Below, in pieces: positions 18,122 to 26,890 of a stretch of DNA of 64,000 nucleotides. Within the stretch, counting starts at the first letter, position 1. Each line of letters starts with the position of its first letter. This stretch comes from Emticicia sp. C21 (GTDB taxonomy: Bacteria; Bacteroidota; Bacteroidia; Cytophagales; Spirosomataceae). The notes under the pieces are model-generated. The model did no database searches, had not been told where the DNA came from, and saw only the letters and a program-made list of their open reading frames with translations. The position numbers and the translations under genes are program-made. Where the stretch lies: positions 1 to 64,000 of the forward strand of contig NZ_QVMT01000001.1 of NCBI RefSeq assembly GCF_003418935.1, read 5' to 3'.

Positions 18122-18535
18122 ATGATTAATCAAGTAGCAAACTTAAATTGGATTAGCGTTGCCATCGCCTTTGTCGTATATTTTGTATTAGGAGCCCTAT
18201 GGTTTACTTTACTCTTTCCTAAGCCCTACAAAATTTCTTTGGGCAAAGAAAACGAAACATTGCCAAATAAACCGATTTTTATAGTTGGTCCTGCAATCTG
18301 TACACTTGTTATTACAGTTGTAACTACTGTCTTAATATATGCGCTTAATATTCAATCCATTAATGATGCACTAGTATTTTCTTTAATGATTGGTTTCGGC
18401 TATCTGGTTGCGAATACAACCAATATTGCCATAAATCCAAATATTCCAAGACCTATCTTATATAGTGTTATTAGTGGGGCTTATCATTTGGTGGGGATAA
18501 TACTTGTAGGGGTTATTTTAGTAGTGATGAGATAA
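18122..18535 (+). CDS. DUF1761-like small membrane protein
   Basis: A 137-residue protein with four membrane segments. The N-terminal NWISVAIAFVVYFVLGALWFTLLFPKPY matches the layout of DUF1761 proteins, in which a Trp-Tyr/Phe pair closes the first helix. Function unknown. It follows the WYL regulator by 76 bp and may be its target. A GAGACAAGG dyad lies just after the stop. Confidence 0.65.
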   Translation: MINQVANLNWISVAIAFVVYFVLGALWFTLLFPKPYKISLGKENETLPNKPIFIVGPAICTLVITVVTTVLIYALNIQSINDALVFSLMIGFGYLVANTTNIAINPNIPRPILYSVISGAYHLVGIILVGVILVVMR

Positions 18536-18556
18536 AGTAGCTGAAAAGAGTTTAGC

Positions 18557-18596
18557 TAGAGACAAGGATTTAACTCGCGATAATACCTTGTCTCTA
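18557..18596. repeat. GTAGAGACAA-family palindrome, copy 1
   Basis: Arms TAGAGACAAGG and CCTTGTCTCTA (11 bp, perfect) surround an 18-base loop between two convergent genes. Related words occur at 19764-19784 and 22161-22187. There is no T tract, so termination is not its obvious role. Confidence 0.7.
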
Positions 18597-18613
18597 ATAT
18601 AGATTAAGCAGAA

Positions 18614-19129
18614 TTATTTCATTCTCTCAATGATCTGTTTCTCTAAAAACCCGGTAGATCTGACCTCTTTTAAACATAATCCCCTCACATGAGTATAGGC
18701 CGCTTTTTCAGTAATATAAGCCACCATATTAGCTAGCATTACAGTCATCGAGGTTCTGTTTTCTTCTTCCTTTACTTGAAAAATAATATCAGTCAAGACA
18801 AGTTCAGGTTCATAGGAATAATTCTTTAATTTTTCCCGGCCAACAATTACACGAGAACTACTATCCTCCGGAATTCCATTAGCGCTTTCAAACGTGAAAG
18901 TATTGATTCTATAAGGTTCGGACATGATTAGCCCATTTTTTCTATCTATTACCTTTAAGGAGATGTTATTTTTTAGACAATACTCAATAATATTTGTCAT
19001 TACCTGGTCAGCAGATTTATCGAAAACTACTGTATAATCGCTCGGATAATTGCCTTTTAAAGGAATATAGTCTATTCGACAGGCCGACGTCAAAAATACT
19101 ATTGTTAGAAATATTAATGTCTGCTTCAT
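18614..19129 (-). CDS. lipoprotein, member of a tandem pair
   Basis: A 171-residue protein with a lipoprotein signal (LIFLTIVFLTSAC, lipid-bearing Cys at about 17). The mature domain begins with PLKGNYPSDYTVVFDKSADQV, continues IIEYCLKNNISLKVIDRKNGLIMSEPYRI, and ends with VRSTGFLEKQIIERMK. The neighbour at 19147 has the same length and the same three landmarks, so the two are tandem paralogues. The internal alternation suggests an alpha-beta domain. Family and function unknown. Confidence 0.7.
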   Translation of the reverse strand: MKQTLIFLTIVFLTSACRIDYIPLKGNYPSDYTVVFDKSADQVMTNIIEYCLKNNISLKVIDRKNGLIMSEPYRINTFTFESANGIPEDSSSRVIVGREKLKNYSYEPELVLTDIIFQVKEEENRTSMTVMLANMVAYITEKAAYTHVRGLCLKEVRSTGFLEKQIIERMK

Positions 19130-19146
19130 TACTGCGAGTAGTTTGG

Positions 19147-19662
19147 TTAATTATGGGCATTAAATATTTTGTCAATAATCTGCTTCTCTAAAAAACCAGT
19201 AGATTTGACTTGCTTTAGATATTCCCATTCAGAATACCATGCCTTTAGATCAGATAATCTAACAGTCAATGAGATTTTATTGTTTTTTTCATTTAATTTA
19301 AAATTTATAAAAGTCCAGATAATGGTAGGTGGCTGGCAATCTGCTATAAATTTTCCTGGCGTTTCACAGCCCAGAACCACATTAGCACCGTTTTCCCGAA
19401 GTGTTCCGTCTTGATTCTCAAATGTATAAGTTCCAAGTTTATACCATTGAGAAACTATTAATCCACTTTTTCTATCAATTATTTTTAATTTTATTCCACT
19501 TTCTGAGCAATATGCAATTATATCATTCCATAGCTCGTCAGAAGATTTTTCCGAAATTATAGTATAATCGGTTGGATAATTACCTTTTAAAGGACGGGTA
19601 AGCTTTTGTTGACAGCTTGAAAAAACAGATAGGATAAGCAGCAAACTTAATACTTTCTTCAT
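19147..19662 (-). CDS. lipoprotein, tandem paralogue of the gene at 18614
   Basis: A 171-residue lipoprotein (signal MKKVLSLLLILSVFSSC, Cys17). It shares PLKGNYPTDYTIISEKSSDE, LKIIDRKSGLIVSQWY and KSTGFLEKQIIDKI with the next gene, which follows after 17 bp, so they form a two-gene operon. The centre differs: it has the segment VVLGCETPGKFIADC with two Cys, which could form a disulfide. Function unknown. Confidence 0.7.
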   Translation of the reverse strand: MKKVLSLLLILSVFSSCQQKLTRPLKGNYPTDYTIISEKSSDELWNDIIAYCSESGIKLKIIDRKSGLIVSQWYKLGTYTFENQDGTLRENGANVVLGCETPGKFIADCQPPTIIWTFINFKLNEKNNKISLTVRLSDLKAWYSEWEYLKQVKSTGFLEKQIIDKIFNAHN

Positions 19663-19763
19663 CTCAGCAATTTAATTTGGATTTGATTCTATAGAATATA
19701 TGTAAAGAAAATCCTTTTTCTCTTATTTCTTAAAGGTTTATCCTTAATCTTAATAAAAAAGTC

Positions 19764-19784
19764 AACGCAGTGCGTTGTCTCTAC
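19764..19784. repeat. GTAGAGACAA-family half element, copy 2
   Basis: The inner palindrome AACGCA-G-TGCGTT is followed by GTCTCTAC, the right end shared with the other copies. The matching left end is not present, so this looks truncated or diverged. Confidence 0.5.
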
Positions 19785-19838
19785 CAATATATGATTAAGT
19801 ATTGATTAACAGGACTTAATCAAAGGCTAATTCCACCA

Positions 19839-20459
19839 TTACCCATCATATTTAAAAAGACAAAAAGTAAACTTTTGCACAGTTCCATCAGATGTTGTGT
19901 GATTTACTTTGTTAGACTTTTTCTGCGTCAGACAACGGGCAAATACTTCGCTTAAATCATCGGCTGAATATTGGGTAATCTCCAGTCCACTACATTTTTT
20001 AGGACCACCTTCTGCAAATGTTCCAATCAGAAAATGTGCGCCAGCATTAAGCGACCGACAAATATTTTGGGTATAATGCTCAATTTCTGTAATCTCGGTC
20101 AGGAAATGAAATGTAGCTCTGTCATGCCAGAAATCATATTTTTCAATAGCTTTAAATGTCCCGGCATCTGCTATGATATACTTCACAGACTTACCTTTCT
20201 CTCCTAATCTAGCTTTAGTTTTACTCAATGCTTCTTCTGAAATATCTACCAAAGTAATATGCTCGTACCCTTTATCAAGCAGATAATCAACAAAACGGCT
20301 TTCACCTGATCCCATATCAATAATACTGTCAGTTTTAGGCAAATTCAATTTCTCAAAAAATTGTATAGAAGTTTCAGGTTTTTCCTGAAACCAGCTTAAT
20401 TCTTCAAAACTTTTAGTTTGATATACTTTCTCCCAATGTGCTTTTAAGTCTTTGTTCAT
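19839..20459 (-). CDS. class I SAM-dependent methyltransferase
   Basis: A 206-residue enzyme starting MNKDLKAHWEKVYQTKSFEELSWFQ. Motif I is DSIIDMGSGESRFVDYLLDKG (about 41-60), followed by an acidic loop at the end of beta 2 (ITLVDISEEAL) and the DFWHDRATFHFL motif of this subgroup. The class often methylates small thiols or metalloids, but the acceptor cannot be told here. It is 24 bp downstream of the GMC oxidoreductase gene on the same strand and probably cotranscribed. Confidence 0.85.
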   Translation of the reverse strand: MNKDLKAHWEKVYQTKSFEELSWFQEKPETSIQFFEKLNLPKTDSIIDMGSGESRFVDYLLDKGYEHITLVDISEEALSKTKARLGEKGKSVKYIIADAGTFKAIEKYDFWHDRATFHFLTEITEIEHYTQNICRSLNAGAHFLIGTFAEGGPKKCSGLEITQYSADDLSEVFARCLTQKKSNKVNHTTSDGTVQKFTFCLFKYDG

Positions 20460-20483
20460 TGTTTTTAATCAAAAATTAGAAAT

Positions 20484-22085
20484 CTATTTGAGCACCAAAT
20501 CAGCTCCTTTCTCAGCAATCATATATACAGGAGCATTCGTATTACCTGATACAATAGTCGGCATAATACTGGAATCAATTACCCTTAAGCCTTCTATACC
20601 TTTTACCCGAAGTTGATTATCCACTACCGCCATTTCATCATTCCCCATTTTACAGGTACCTACCGGATGATAAACCGTTTCCAGTTGCTTTTGAATATGA
20701 AGCAGAATAGCCTCATCTGAGCTACAATCAGGTGGGGTAATGAGTCTATCTCTATATGGCTCAAATGCTTTGGAGTTGATTACATCAATAGCTTTTCTGG
20801 TAGCTTTTATAAGCGTAGTACTATCTTGCTCGTCAGATAAAAAATTAGGTTGAATAACAGGAGCATCCAGTGGATTATTACTTCTTAACCCCACATATCC
20901 TCTACTTCTAGGTCTTAATAAAGTAGGCAGGATTGTAAAACCATCATTTTGCGGAAACGTATTAATATCATACATATCAACCGAATAATCATCCCCAATT
21001 TGCAGAGAAGCATAATGAAACTGATAATCTACTCTATCTGGGCTATCATCTGTCATGCCAAACGCTGCAGCCTCTAGTGGACCAATTGTCAGGATACCTT
21101 TTTTTGTAAAAAGATATTGCATTAATGCCTTAGCCTGATTCCATTTAGATAAATAATGGTTTTGCCCGAATTGCTGACGAGACAATGCCGTAACACCCAT
21201 AAACAAATGGTCTTGCAGATTTTTACCAACGCCGGGTAATTCCTTCTTGCAACTTATTCCTGCTTTTTTGAGTTCATCTTTATCGCCTATACCTGAAAGC
21301 ATTAATAACTGTGGAGAATTAAAAGACCCAGCGGAGAGAATTACCTCTTTATTGGCTAAGATTTTTTCAGTAGTGTTTTTTCCTCTGATTACTTCTACCC
21401 CAATAGCCTTTTCATTCTCAATCAGCACCTGTTTTACTATCGTGCGGGTATATACGGTCAGGTTCGGTCGGCTCATGACGGGTTTCAGGAAAGCAGTGGC
21501 GGCACTATGTCGCTTAGCATCCTTTATAGTAAATTGCAGAAGTCCAACTCCTTCTTGCTTATCACCGTTATAATCTTTATTTTCTTTAAAACCATTCTCA
21601 ATGCAACCTTGCACAAAGGCATCAGTAAAAGGCGTTTTATAATGTTTGGCATAGGTCACATTCAACAAGCCATCTTTGCCATGAAAAACATTATTGATTT
21701 GCTCGTTATGTTCCGATTTTTTGAAATAGGGCAATATTTCTTCATAATTCCAGCCTTCATTACCCAAATCAGCCCAATCATTATAATCTTCTTTATTCCC
21801 ACGCACATAAGCCATGGCATTGGTTGAGCTGCAACCTCCCAAAGTTTTTCCTCTCGGCTGATATAACCTCCGATTCAGTACATGGGCTTGTGGCTCTGTC
21901 CAATAACCCCAATCAACCTCACTCCGATGCAGTTTTGCATAGCCGGCCGGAATATGAATTTCCATTTTCTTATCCGGCCCTCCGGCTTCAATCAACAAAA
22001 CTTTATGATTTGGATTTCCTGAAAGACGATTAGCCAGCACACAGCCTGCAGAACCGGCACCAATAATAATGTAGTCGAAGGTCAT
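20484..22085 (-). CDS. GMC-family FAD oxidoreductase (choline/alcohol dehydrogenase-like)
   Basis: A 533-residue flavoprotein. FAD binding: DYIIIGAGSAGCVLANRLS (4-22) and the GMC signature around GGCSSTNAMAYVRGNKEDYNDW (about 82-104). A second signature, GSFNSPQLLMLSGIG, lies near 252-266, and the catalytic His in YHPVGTCKMG near 486. It oxidises an alcohol to an aldehyde. The betaine-aldehyde dehydrogenase partner seen beside true choline dehydrogenases is missing, so the substrate is open. First gene of a likely two-gene operon with the methyltransferase. Confidence 0.9.
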   Translation of the reverse strand: MTFDYIIIGAGSAGCVLANRLSGNPNHKVLLIEAGGPDKKMEIHIPAGYAKLHRSEVDWGYWTEPQAHVLNRRLYQPRGKTLGGCSSTNAMAYVRGNKEDYNDWADLGNEGWNYEEILPYFKKSEHNEQINNVFHGKDGLLNVTYAKHYKTPFTDAFVQGCIENGFKENKDYNGDKQEGVGLLQFTIKDAKRHSAATAFLKPVMSRPNLTVYTRTIVKQVLIENEKAIGVEVIRGKNTTEKILANKEVILSAGSFNSPQLLMLSGIGDKDELKKAGISCKKELPGVGKNLQDHLFMGVTALSRQQFGQNHYLSKWNQAKALMQYLFTKKGILTIGPLEAAAFGMTDDSPDRVDYQFHYASLQIGDDYSVDMYDINTFPQNDGFTILPTLLRPRSRGYVGLRSNNPLDAPVIQPNFLSDEQDSTTLIKATRKAIDVINSKAFEPYRDRLITPPDCSSDEAILLHIQKQLETVYHPVGTCKMGNDEMAVVDNQLRVKGIEGLRVIDSSIMPTIVSGNTNAPVYMIAEKGADLVLK

Positions 22086-22160
22086 ATAAGTGAATAAGTT
22101 TTAGGTTAGTCAAAGGTCAATTACAACTAAGTAAATTATCGAATATATCTTAATTAAATA

Positions 22161-22187
22161 GTAGAGACAATGGCACCGCCTTGTCTC
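22161..22187. repeat. GTAGAGACAA-family palindrome, copy 3
   Basis: GTAGAGACAA, a ten-base loop tggcaccgcc, then TTGTCTC. The left half is intact and the right half lacks the final TAC. It lies between GMC and pdxH, 27 bp before the other palindrome. Confidence 0.65.
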
Positions 22188-22213
22188 CAAAGGCTATGAA
22201 ACTCCAAGGGCAA

Positions 22214-22247
22214 TTAGTAGGGGTTCAAAATTTTGAACCCCTACTAA
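22214..22247. repeat. 34-bp perfect palindrome with a GGGTTCAAAA core
   Basis: The left half TTAGTAGGGGTTCAAAA is followed at once by its exact reverse complement. The inner 20 bp, GGGTTCAAAATTTTGAACCC, recur at 61141-61160 inside a second perfect palindrome with different outer bases. It lies between two same-strand genes and has no T tract. Confidence 0.9.
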
Positions 22248-22312
22248 TAAATGTGTATCTTAAAACTGATTCTTAAAACTCTTTATCAAAACATTTCTAC
22301 CTCTCTATAAAA

Positions 22313-22954
22313 TCAAGGGCTCAAACGCTCCATTCTCCAATCTCCATTAGTATCTGTAAATAGGATTCTGTCATGCAAACGACTTGGACGGCCTTGCCAG
22401 AATTCTATTCTTTCAGGTATTACCCGATAGCCACCCCAATAAGGTGGACGGGGAATAAAACCATCTCCATACTTTGCTTCCAGTTCCTTTTGTCTGTTTT
22501 CTAATTCTTCTCTCGTCACTACTTTTGATTGATGAGAAACCCATGCTCCAATCTGGCTGCCACGTGGCCTCACCTGAAAATATTCGTCTGATTCAATGGG
22601 AGTTGTCTTTACAATTTCACCCTCAATACGTACTTGCCTTTCCATTGCTCCCCAGAAAAAAGTCAATGAAGCAAAAGGCACTTCGGCTATCTCTTTTCCT
22701 TTATTACTTTCATAATTCGTAAAAAAAGTAAATCCACTCTCATCAAATCCTTTCAGCAATACAATTCGTCCATGCGGCTTGCCGTTAGATATGGTAGCCA
22801 GGTGCATAGCATTGGGCTCTAGTACCTTGGCATCTACGGCCTCATTAAACCATTTTTCGAATTGTTTAATAGGGTTTTCTAAAACATTTTCTTCAACTAA
22901 TTCGTTGAGTACATAATTGAGTCGAAGCGCGGCTACGTCTGTTTTTTTATTCAT
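22313..22954 (-). CDS. pdxH: pyridoxamine 5-phosphate oxidase
   Basis: Cytoplasmic FMN enzyme making pyridoxal 5-phosphate, the last step of vitamin B6 salvage and synthesis. At 213 residues it is full length. Visible landmarks are the FMN-binding RIVLLKGFDESGFTFFTNYESNKG (about 64-87), VRPRGSQIGAWVSHQS, WGGYRVIPERIEFWQGRPSRLHDR and the canonical C-terminal W-x-x-x-R-L-S-P. It is transcribed alone. The PLP-dependent MocR-type protein at the window end would use its product, but no linkage is visible. Confidence 0.97.
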   Translation of the reverse strand: MNKKTDVAALRLNYVLNELVEENVLENPIKQFEKWFNEAVDAKVLEPNAMHLATISNGKPHGRIVLLKGFDESGFTFFTNYESNKGKEIAEVPFASLTFFWGAMERQVRIEGEIVKTTPIESDEYFQVRPRGSQIGAWVSHQSKVVTREELENRQKELEAKYGDGFIPRPPYWGGYRVIPERIEFWQGRPSRLHDRILFTDTNGDWRMERLSP

Positions 22955-23129
22955 TTTTGCAACGTTTTAGGCTTTTTTTACGTATATAAATATAAGCGGA
23001 TTTATTTTTAAGCATAACAGAGTCAGGATAAATATTGTCTTTTCGGGTGAAAAAGCACCTTTTTTTCCGAATAATAATTTTTAGACCTACTCTGCGTGGA
23101 TTGTTAGGCAAAAGTATTTGTATATTTAT

Positions 23130-23137
23130 TACATTTG
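23130..23137 (+). promoter_or_regulatory. Bacteroidota -7 box for the DUF349 gene
   Basis: TACATTTG matches TAnnTTTG, 49 bp before the start at 23187. A convincing -33 TTTG at the usual distance is not seen, so this is a moderate call. Confidence 0.45.
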
Positions 23138-23186
23138 CAAATCTAATGAAAACATTCCACGTTACTACGAATCGTAACAATTACAA

Positions 23187-25490
23187 ATGACGCATAAAGA
23201 ATTGGATTTAGCAGAACCCGTTACTGATGCTGCTGAAGTGAAAGATTCGTCTTTAACAGAGGCAGAGGCTTCGGCCAATACTCAAGACTCTAAAGAAATT
23301 ATGAACGAACCGAAAGATTCCATCGACACTTCGACTGATGAAACTGTTGAAGACAGCACAAAAGAGGTGAAAGATGAAGCGCCCGTTGCTGAAAGCACAC
23401 AAGAAAATCCAGTATCCACAACAACTGAACCTTCTGCGGTAGATACTTCTACTGACGAGCCTGAGACAGCTGCTTTGGATATTGTGGATACTCCTATTGA
23501 AAATGTTGCCATCACAACCAATCCTGATGAAGCAACTGATGAAACCTCAAAACCTATTTTAGGCGAAGACGAAAGCCCGATGGAGGAAATTGTTGTAAGT
23601 AACGACCCAACCGTAATGGTAGAAGTATCGCCAAAACCTGTTGAGCCGGAAGAAGCTGCGATTGAAGAGCTTCCTCAAACTGTAGATTTAATTGAAGAAG
23701 AGGCTACTGGACATCATGGTGAAGAGGCTGATTACAGTACTTTTTCTAAAAAGGATTTCGTAGACCTTGGTGAGAAACTATTGGCTTCTATTAAGGCTGA
23801 CGGCGTAAATATTTCAGATGTAAAAAATGCCGACAACGTAATGAAGGAAATCAAACCGATATTTGATGACCTGAAAGCACGTGATAAATCGGAGGCATTG
23901 AAAAAATATATTGCAGATAACGGTAATAACGAGGGCTTTGAATTCAAGAATGACAATTATGTCGTTCGTTTTGAATCATTGAGCGCGCAAATCCGTGATG
24001 CAAAAAACAATTTCTTCCAGAAAATAGAACGTCAGAAAGAAGATTATTTCGAACGCAAAACCAATTTATTGCAACGTTTGCGTGAAATAGTAGAGCAGGA
24101 AGAACAAGGTGGTTCTAAAAGCAACTGGCAGGAATTCAAAAAATTACAGGAAGACTGGAAAGCGGCAGGGAACGTTAATTCTCCGCATAATACCTCTTTA
24201 TGGTCGGCTTATAACGCTTTGGTTGACAGGTATTTCAGTATCCGTCATATCCAGAACGAATTGAAAGATCTTGACCGTAAGAAGAACCTGACTGCTAAAA
24301 CCGAAATAGTAGAGCGTATTGAAGCGATTGCCAAGACTCTGGAAGAAAGCGGACTGAGCAATACTACTTTGCGTCAGGCAAATGATTTGCTGGAAGAGTA
24401 TAAACACATTGGCCCGGCACAACGTGAAGCACAAGACGAACTATGGAAGCGTCTGAAAGCTGCTTTCGATATTATTCATAACAAACGTCGTGAGCAATCG
24501 TCTCAGGCAGGGGCTTTGCAGGAAGAAATATTCCAGGCAAAATCTCGTCTGGTAGAAAATCTGAAACCATATATCTCTTTCAATACTGATAGTATTAACG
24601 AATGGAATGCCAAAACCAAAGAGATATTGGCGATTCAAGACCAATGGAACGGCATTAAAGGTGCCATGCCTAAAGAAAAAGGTAAAGATATCAGCCGCGA
24701 ATTCTGGTCGTCTTTAAAGACTTTCTTCCGTAATAAAGGCGAGTTCTTTAACAAACTGGAAGCGGAAAGAGAAAGCAACCTGAAAGCCAAAACTTCATTG
24801 TGCGAGCAAGTGGAAGTTTTATTGGAATCGGGCGACTTCTCTCCTGCCAATACAGACAGAGTTGTGGAATTACAAAAAACCTGGAAAACGATTGGGCATG
24901 TACCTGAGAAATTCAAGGATAAAATTTACGACCGTTTTAAAAAAGCTTGTGATGCCTTCTTTAATGGCAAACGTGCCAAAGGAAACGAGGTAGAAAAAGA
25001 ATACGAAGCGAATCTGCAACAGAAAGCAGCCCTTTGCGATGAGATTGAAGCAGCAGCTAAAGCAGGTGAGGCAGATTTGAGCAAGCTGGGTGGCTTTAAG
25101 TCTCGTTATAACGAGATAGGTTTTGTGCCGCGTAAAGAAATGCAGAACATTCAACGCCGATTTGTAGATGCCATTAATGCTTATGTTAAAGCAAGCTCAG
25201 GTGTAAGTGGCTCTGAAAAAGAGAAGATGCTGTTACAAAACGAGGTAGACGTAACCTTGAAAGGCGACAAAGGCAACTCGAAAGAACTGGACAAGAAAGA
25301 AAACGATATCCGCCGCAAGATGAAGAAAGTGGAAGACGATATCAACTTATGGCAAAACAATATCGAGTTCTTTGCACGTTCTAAAAACGCTGCTGCTGTT
25401 CGTACTGAGTACGAAGAGAAGATTAAAGGCGCTGAAAAAGAATTGGCTGAGTTGAAGCAGAAGTTGAAAATCATTGTAGCAGCTAATTAA
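23187..25490 (+). CDS. DUF349 repeat protein with acidic disordered N terminus
   Basis: A 767-residue cytoplasmic protein. Residues 1-190 are acidic low-complexity sequence (many D, E, T, S, P). From about 200 on it is helical, with about six DUF349 units of 70-75 residues, each with a W-x-x-I/A-G-x-V/A-P or N motif (WKAAGNVN, HIGPAQ, WNGIKGAMP, WKTIGHVPEKF, YNEIGFVPRKE). The C terminus is a coiled coil. DUF349 proteins of Bacteroidota are widespread and unassigned. A 15-bp hairpin follows the stop. Confidence 0.85.
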   Translation: MTHKELDLAEPVTDAAEVKDSSLTEAEASANTQDSKEIMNEPKDSIDTSTDETVEDSTKEVKDEAPVAESTQENPVSTTTEPSAVDTSTDEPETAALDIVDTPIENVAITTNPDEATDETSKPILGEDESPMEEIVVSNDPTVMVEVSPKPVEPEEAAIEELPQTVDLIEEEATGHHGEEADYSTFSKKDFVDLGEKLLASIKADGVNISDVKNADNVMKEIKPIFDDLKARDKSEALKKYIADNGNNEGFEFKNDNYVVRFESLSAQIRDAKNNFFQKIERQKEDYFERKTNLLQRLREIVEQEEQGGSKSNWQEFKKLQEDWKAAGNVNSPHNTSLWSAYNALVDRYFSIRHIQNELKDLDRKKNLTAKTEIVERIEAIAKTLEESGLSNTTLRQANDLLEEYKHIGPAQREAQDELWKRLKAAFDIIHNKRREQSSQAGALQEEIFQAKSRLVENLKPYISFNTDSINEWNAKTKEILAIQDQWNGIKGAMPKEKGKDISREFWSSLKTFFRNKGEFFNKLEAERESNLKAKTSLCEQVEVLLESGDFSPANTDRVVELQKTWKTIGHVPEKFKDKIYDRFKKACDAFFNGKRAKGNEVEKEYEANLQQKAALCDEIEAAAKAGEADLSKLGGFKSRYNEIGFVPRKEMQNIQRRFVDAINAYVKASSGVSGSEKEKMLLQNEVDVTLKGDKGNSKELDKKENDIRRKMKKVEDDINLWQNNIEFFARSKNAAAVRTEYEEKIKGAEKELAELKQKLKIIVAAN

Positions 25491-25500
25491 AAAAATATTA

Positions 25501-25535
25501 TTTCTTAACTCGTTGGTCGTCAACGAGTTAAGAAA
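25501..25535 (+). terminator. hairpin after the DUF349 gene
   Basis: Perfect 15-bp arms starting TTTCTTAACTCGTTG, with a five-base loop gtcgt, 10 bp after the stop. Only a weak T tract follows, so it may act as a 3-prime stabiliser as much as a terminator. Confidence 0.7.
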
Positions 25536-25562
25536 TTGTTAAAAAATATTTCAAAAAAACGC

Positions 25563-25593
25563 TTGCGTAGTATAGCTGAAAGCCGTAATTTTG
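25563..25593 (+). promoter_or_regulatory. Bacteroidota housekeeping promoter of tRNA-Thr
   Basis: TTG (25563-25565), 20 bases, then TAATTTTG (25586-25593): an exact fit to the -33/-7 pattern TTG-N20-TAnnTTTG, about 50 bp before the tRNA. Confidence 0.75.
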
Positions 25594-25645
25594 CATCACG
25601 AAATCAGAACAACGGTAACACGAAGCGCTGAAATCAGAAATAAAT

Positions 25646-25718
25646 GCCTCCATAGCTCAGCTGATAGAGCAACTGACTTGTAATCAGTAGGTCGCTGGTT
25701 TGATCCCGGCTGGGGGCT
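25646..25718 (+). tRNA. tRNA-Thr (anticodon TGT)
   Basis: A 73-nt cloverleaf. The acceptor GCCTCCA pairs with TGGGGGC, the D arm is GCTC...GAGC, the anticodon stem ACTGA/TCAGT encloses loop CTTGTAA (anticodon TGT), and the T arm holds GGTTTGATCCC. CCA is not encoded. It has its own promoter and terminator. Confidence 0.96.
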
Positions 25719-25728
25719 CAGAAAATTA

Positions 25729-25758
25729 AAAAGCCAAGAGAAATCTTGGCTTTTTTTT
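25729..25758 (+). terminator. terminator after tRNA-Thr
   Basis: Arms AAAAGCCAAGA and TCTTGGCTTTT with a four-base loop and a run of eight T residues. It ends the tRNA transcript. Confidence 0.9.
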
Positions 25759-25778
25759 GTTGCTCAATAACCAACACC

Positions 25779-26213
25779 TCAATCAAGTGGATGATTATCT
25801 TTAGTCATAATTCTGTTATTATTCTTGATATAATCTAGTTGGTAATAAACTTCTGTATTTACAATCTCTTTACCCGAGGTCTCTCCTGGTATCCACTTGA
25901 ATGGATTGGCTTTTATTAATTTATATGCATATTCATCATACCCCTGTCCAATACCTCGCCAGATTTTAGGGTCTATCACGTTACCGTCTTTGGCAACTAC
26001 AAATACTAAAGTCACTTTGGAATCTTTTTTTGAACTTGCCGGAGCAGCTTTGCCCAATTTCTCATTATTAGCAGCTATCCATTCCGTGAATTCTTTAGTC
26101 GGAGAAGGCTTAATTTTAAGTACACTCCCCTGATATGAATAAATTGCATCATTTTGAGCAAATATTTTAATAGTACTTAATAGTAAGAAGATAATAATAG
26201 TCAGATTTTTCAT
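25779..26213 (-). CDS. exported protein with TonB C-terminal-like domain
   Basis: A 144-residue protein with a signal peptide (cut near FAQ, residue 20). Residues 60-130 resemble the TonB C-terminal fold used by many Bacteroidota energy-transducer-like proteins: VTLVFVVAKDGNVIDPKIWRG, then the helix YDEYAYKLIKANPFKWIPG, then VNTEVYYQLDY. The proline-rich linker and membrane anchor of a true TonB are missing, so it probably acts as a stand-alone periplasmic domain. No TonB-dependent receptor is near. Confidence 0.7.
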   Translation of the reverse strand: MKNLTIIIFLLLSTIKIFAQNDAIYSYQGSVLKIKPSPTKEFTEWIAANNEKLGKAAPASSKKDSKVTLVFVVAKDGNVIDPKIWRGIGQGYDEYAYKLIKANPFKWIPGETSGKEIVNTEVYYQLDYIKNNNRIMTKDNHPLD

Positions 26214-26512
26214 ACTTTTTGTTGACTAATAATTTTTCAGGTTTTACAAGATAACTCCCGAAATATAAACCAATATTATTTAACTTTCAAAAAATATTGG
26301 TTTACATTTTCAGATTGAGACTATTTTTAATTTGGTTGATTAATAACTGATACAATACTTATATATGATAAAAATAAAATCTCACAAATCCCCGAAAACA
26401 ATTAGAGAATAAATTTGGATAAAGAGGCATTTTAGAATAAAGGAATTCTCAATAAATTTATATCAGCAACATTATCTGAAAACAAATCAGTCACCAACTC
26501 ATCCAATCACCC

Positions 26513-26890
26513 ATGAAACTCATCCCCCTATTCAAAGTCCGTAATATGCAGGAAGCTATCGACTTCTATACTAAGGTATTAGATTTCAAACAGAAATATC
26601 CGGAAGAAACGGCTGATGATCCGGTAGTAGATTTAATCAATGATGGCGCTGAATTACAATTAACCGAACATGAAAGTGAAACTCTCTACGGTAGTGTGGT
26701 GAATATTCCTGTTACTGATATTGACGAAAGGTTTCAATGTTATCTTGATCGAGGTTTGAATATTTCTGGTAAGCCAAACTCACCGGTTCACCAAGGCCCG
26801 GTAGACCAAACCTGGGGTGCAAGAGAGTTTTATGTAACAGACCCTAGCGGAAATACCTTGAGATTCAGACAATGGATTTCTAGTGAATGA
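26513..26890 (+). CDS. VOC-family (glyoxalase/bleomycin-resistance-like) protein
   Basis: A 125-residue protein with two VOC half-domains. It starts MKLIPLFKVRNMQEAIDFYTKVLDF and ends with the typical REFYVTDPSGNTLRFRQW. The metal-ligand positions are only partly His or Glu, so it could be a ligand-binding or resistance-type protein rather than an enzyme. It is transcribed alone and followed by a hairpin-rich spacer. Confidence 0.8.
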   Translation: MKLIPLFKVRNMQEAIDFYTKVLDFKQKYPEETADDPVVDLINDGAELQLTEHESETLYGSVVNIPVTDIDERFQCYLDRGLNISGKPNSPVHQGPVDQTWGAREFYVTDPSGNTLRFRQWISSE

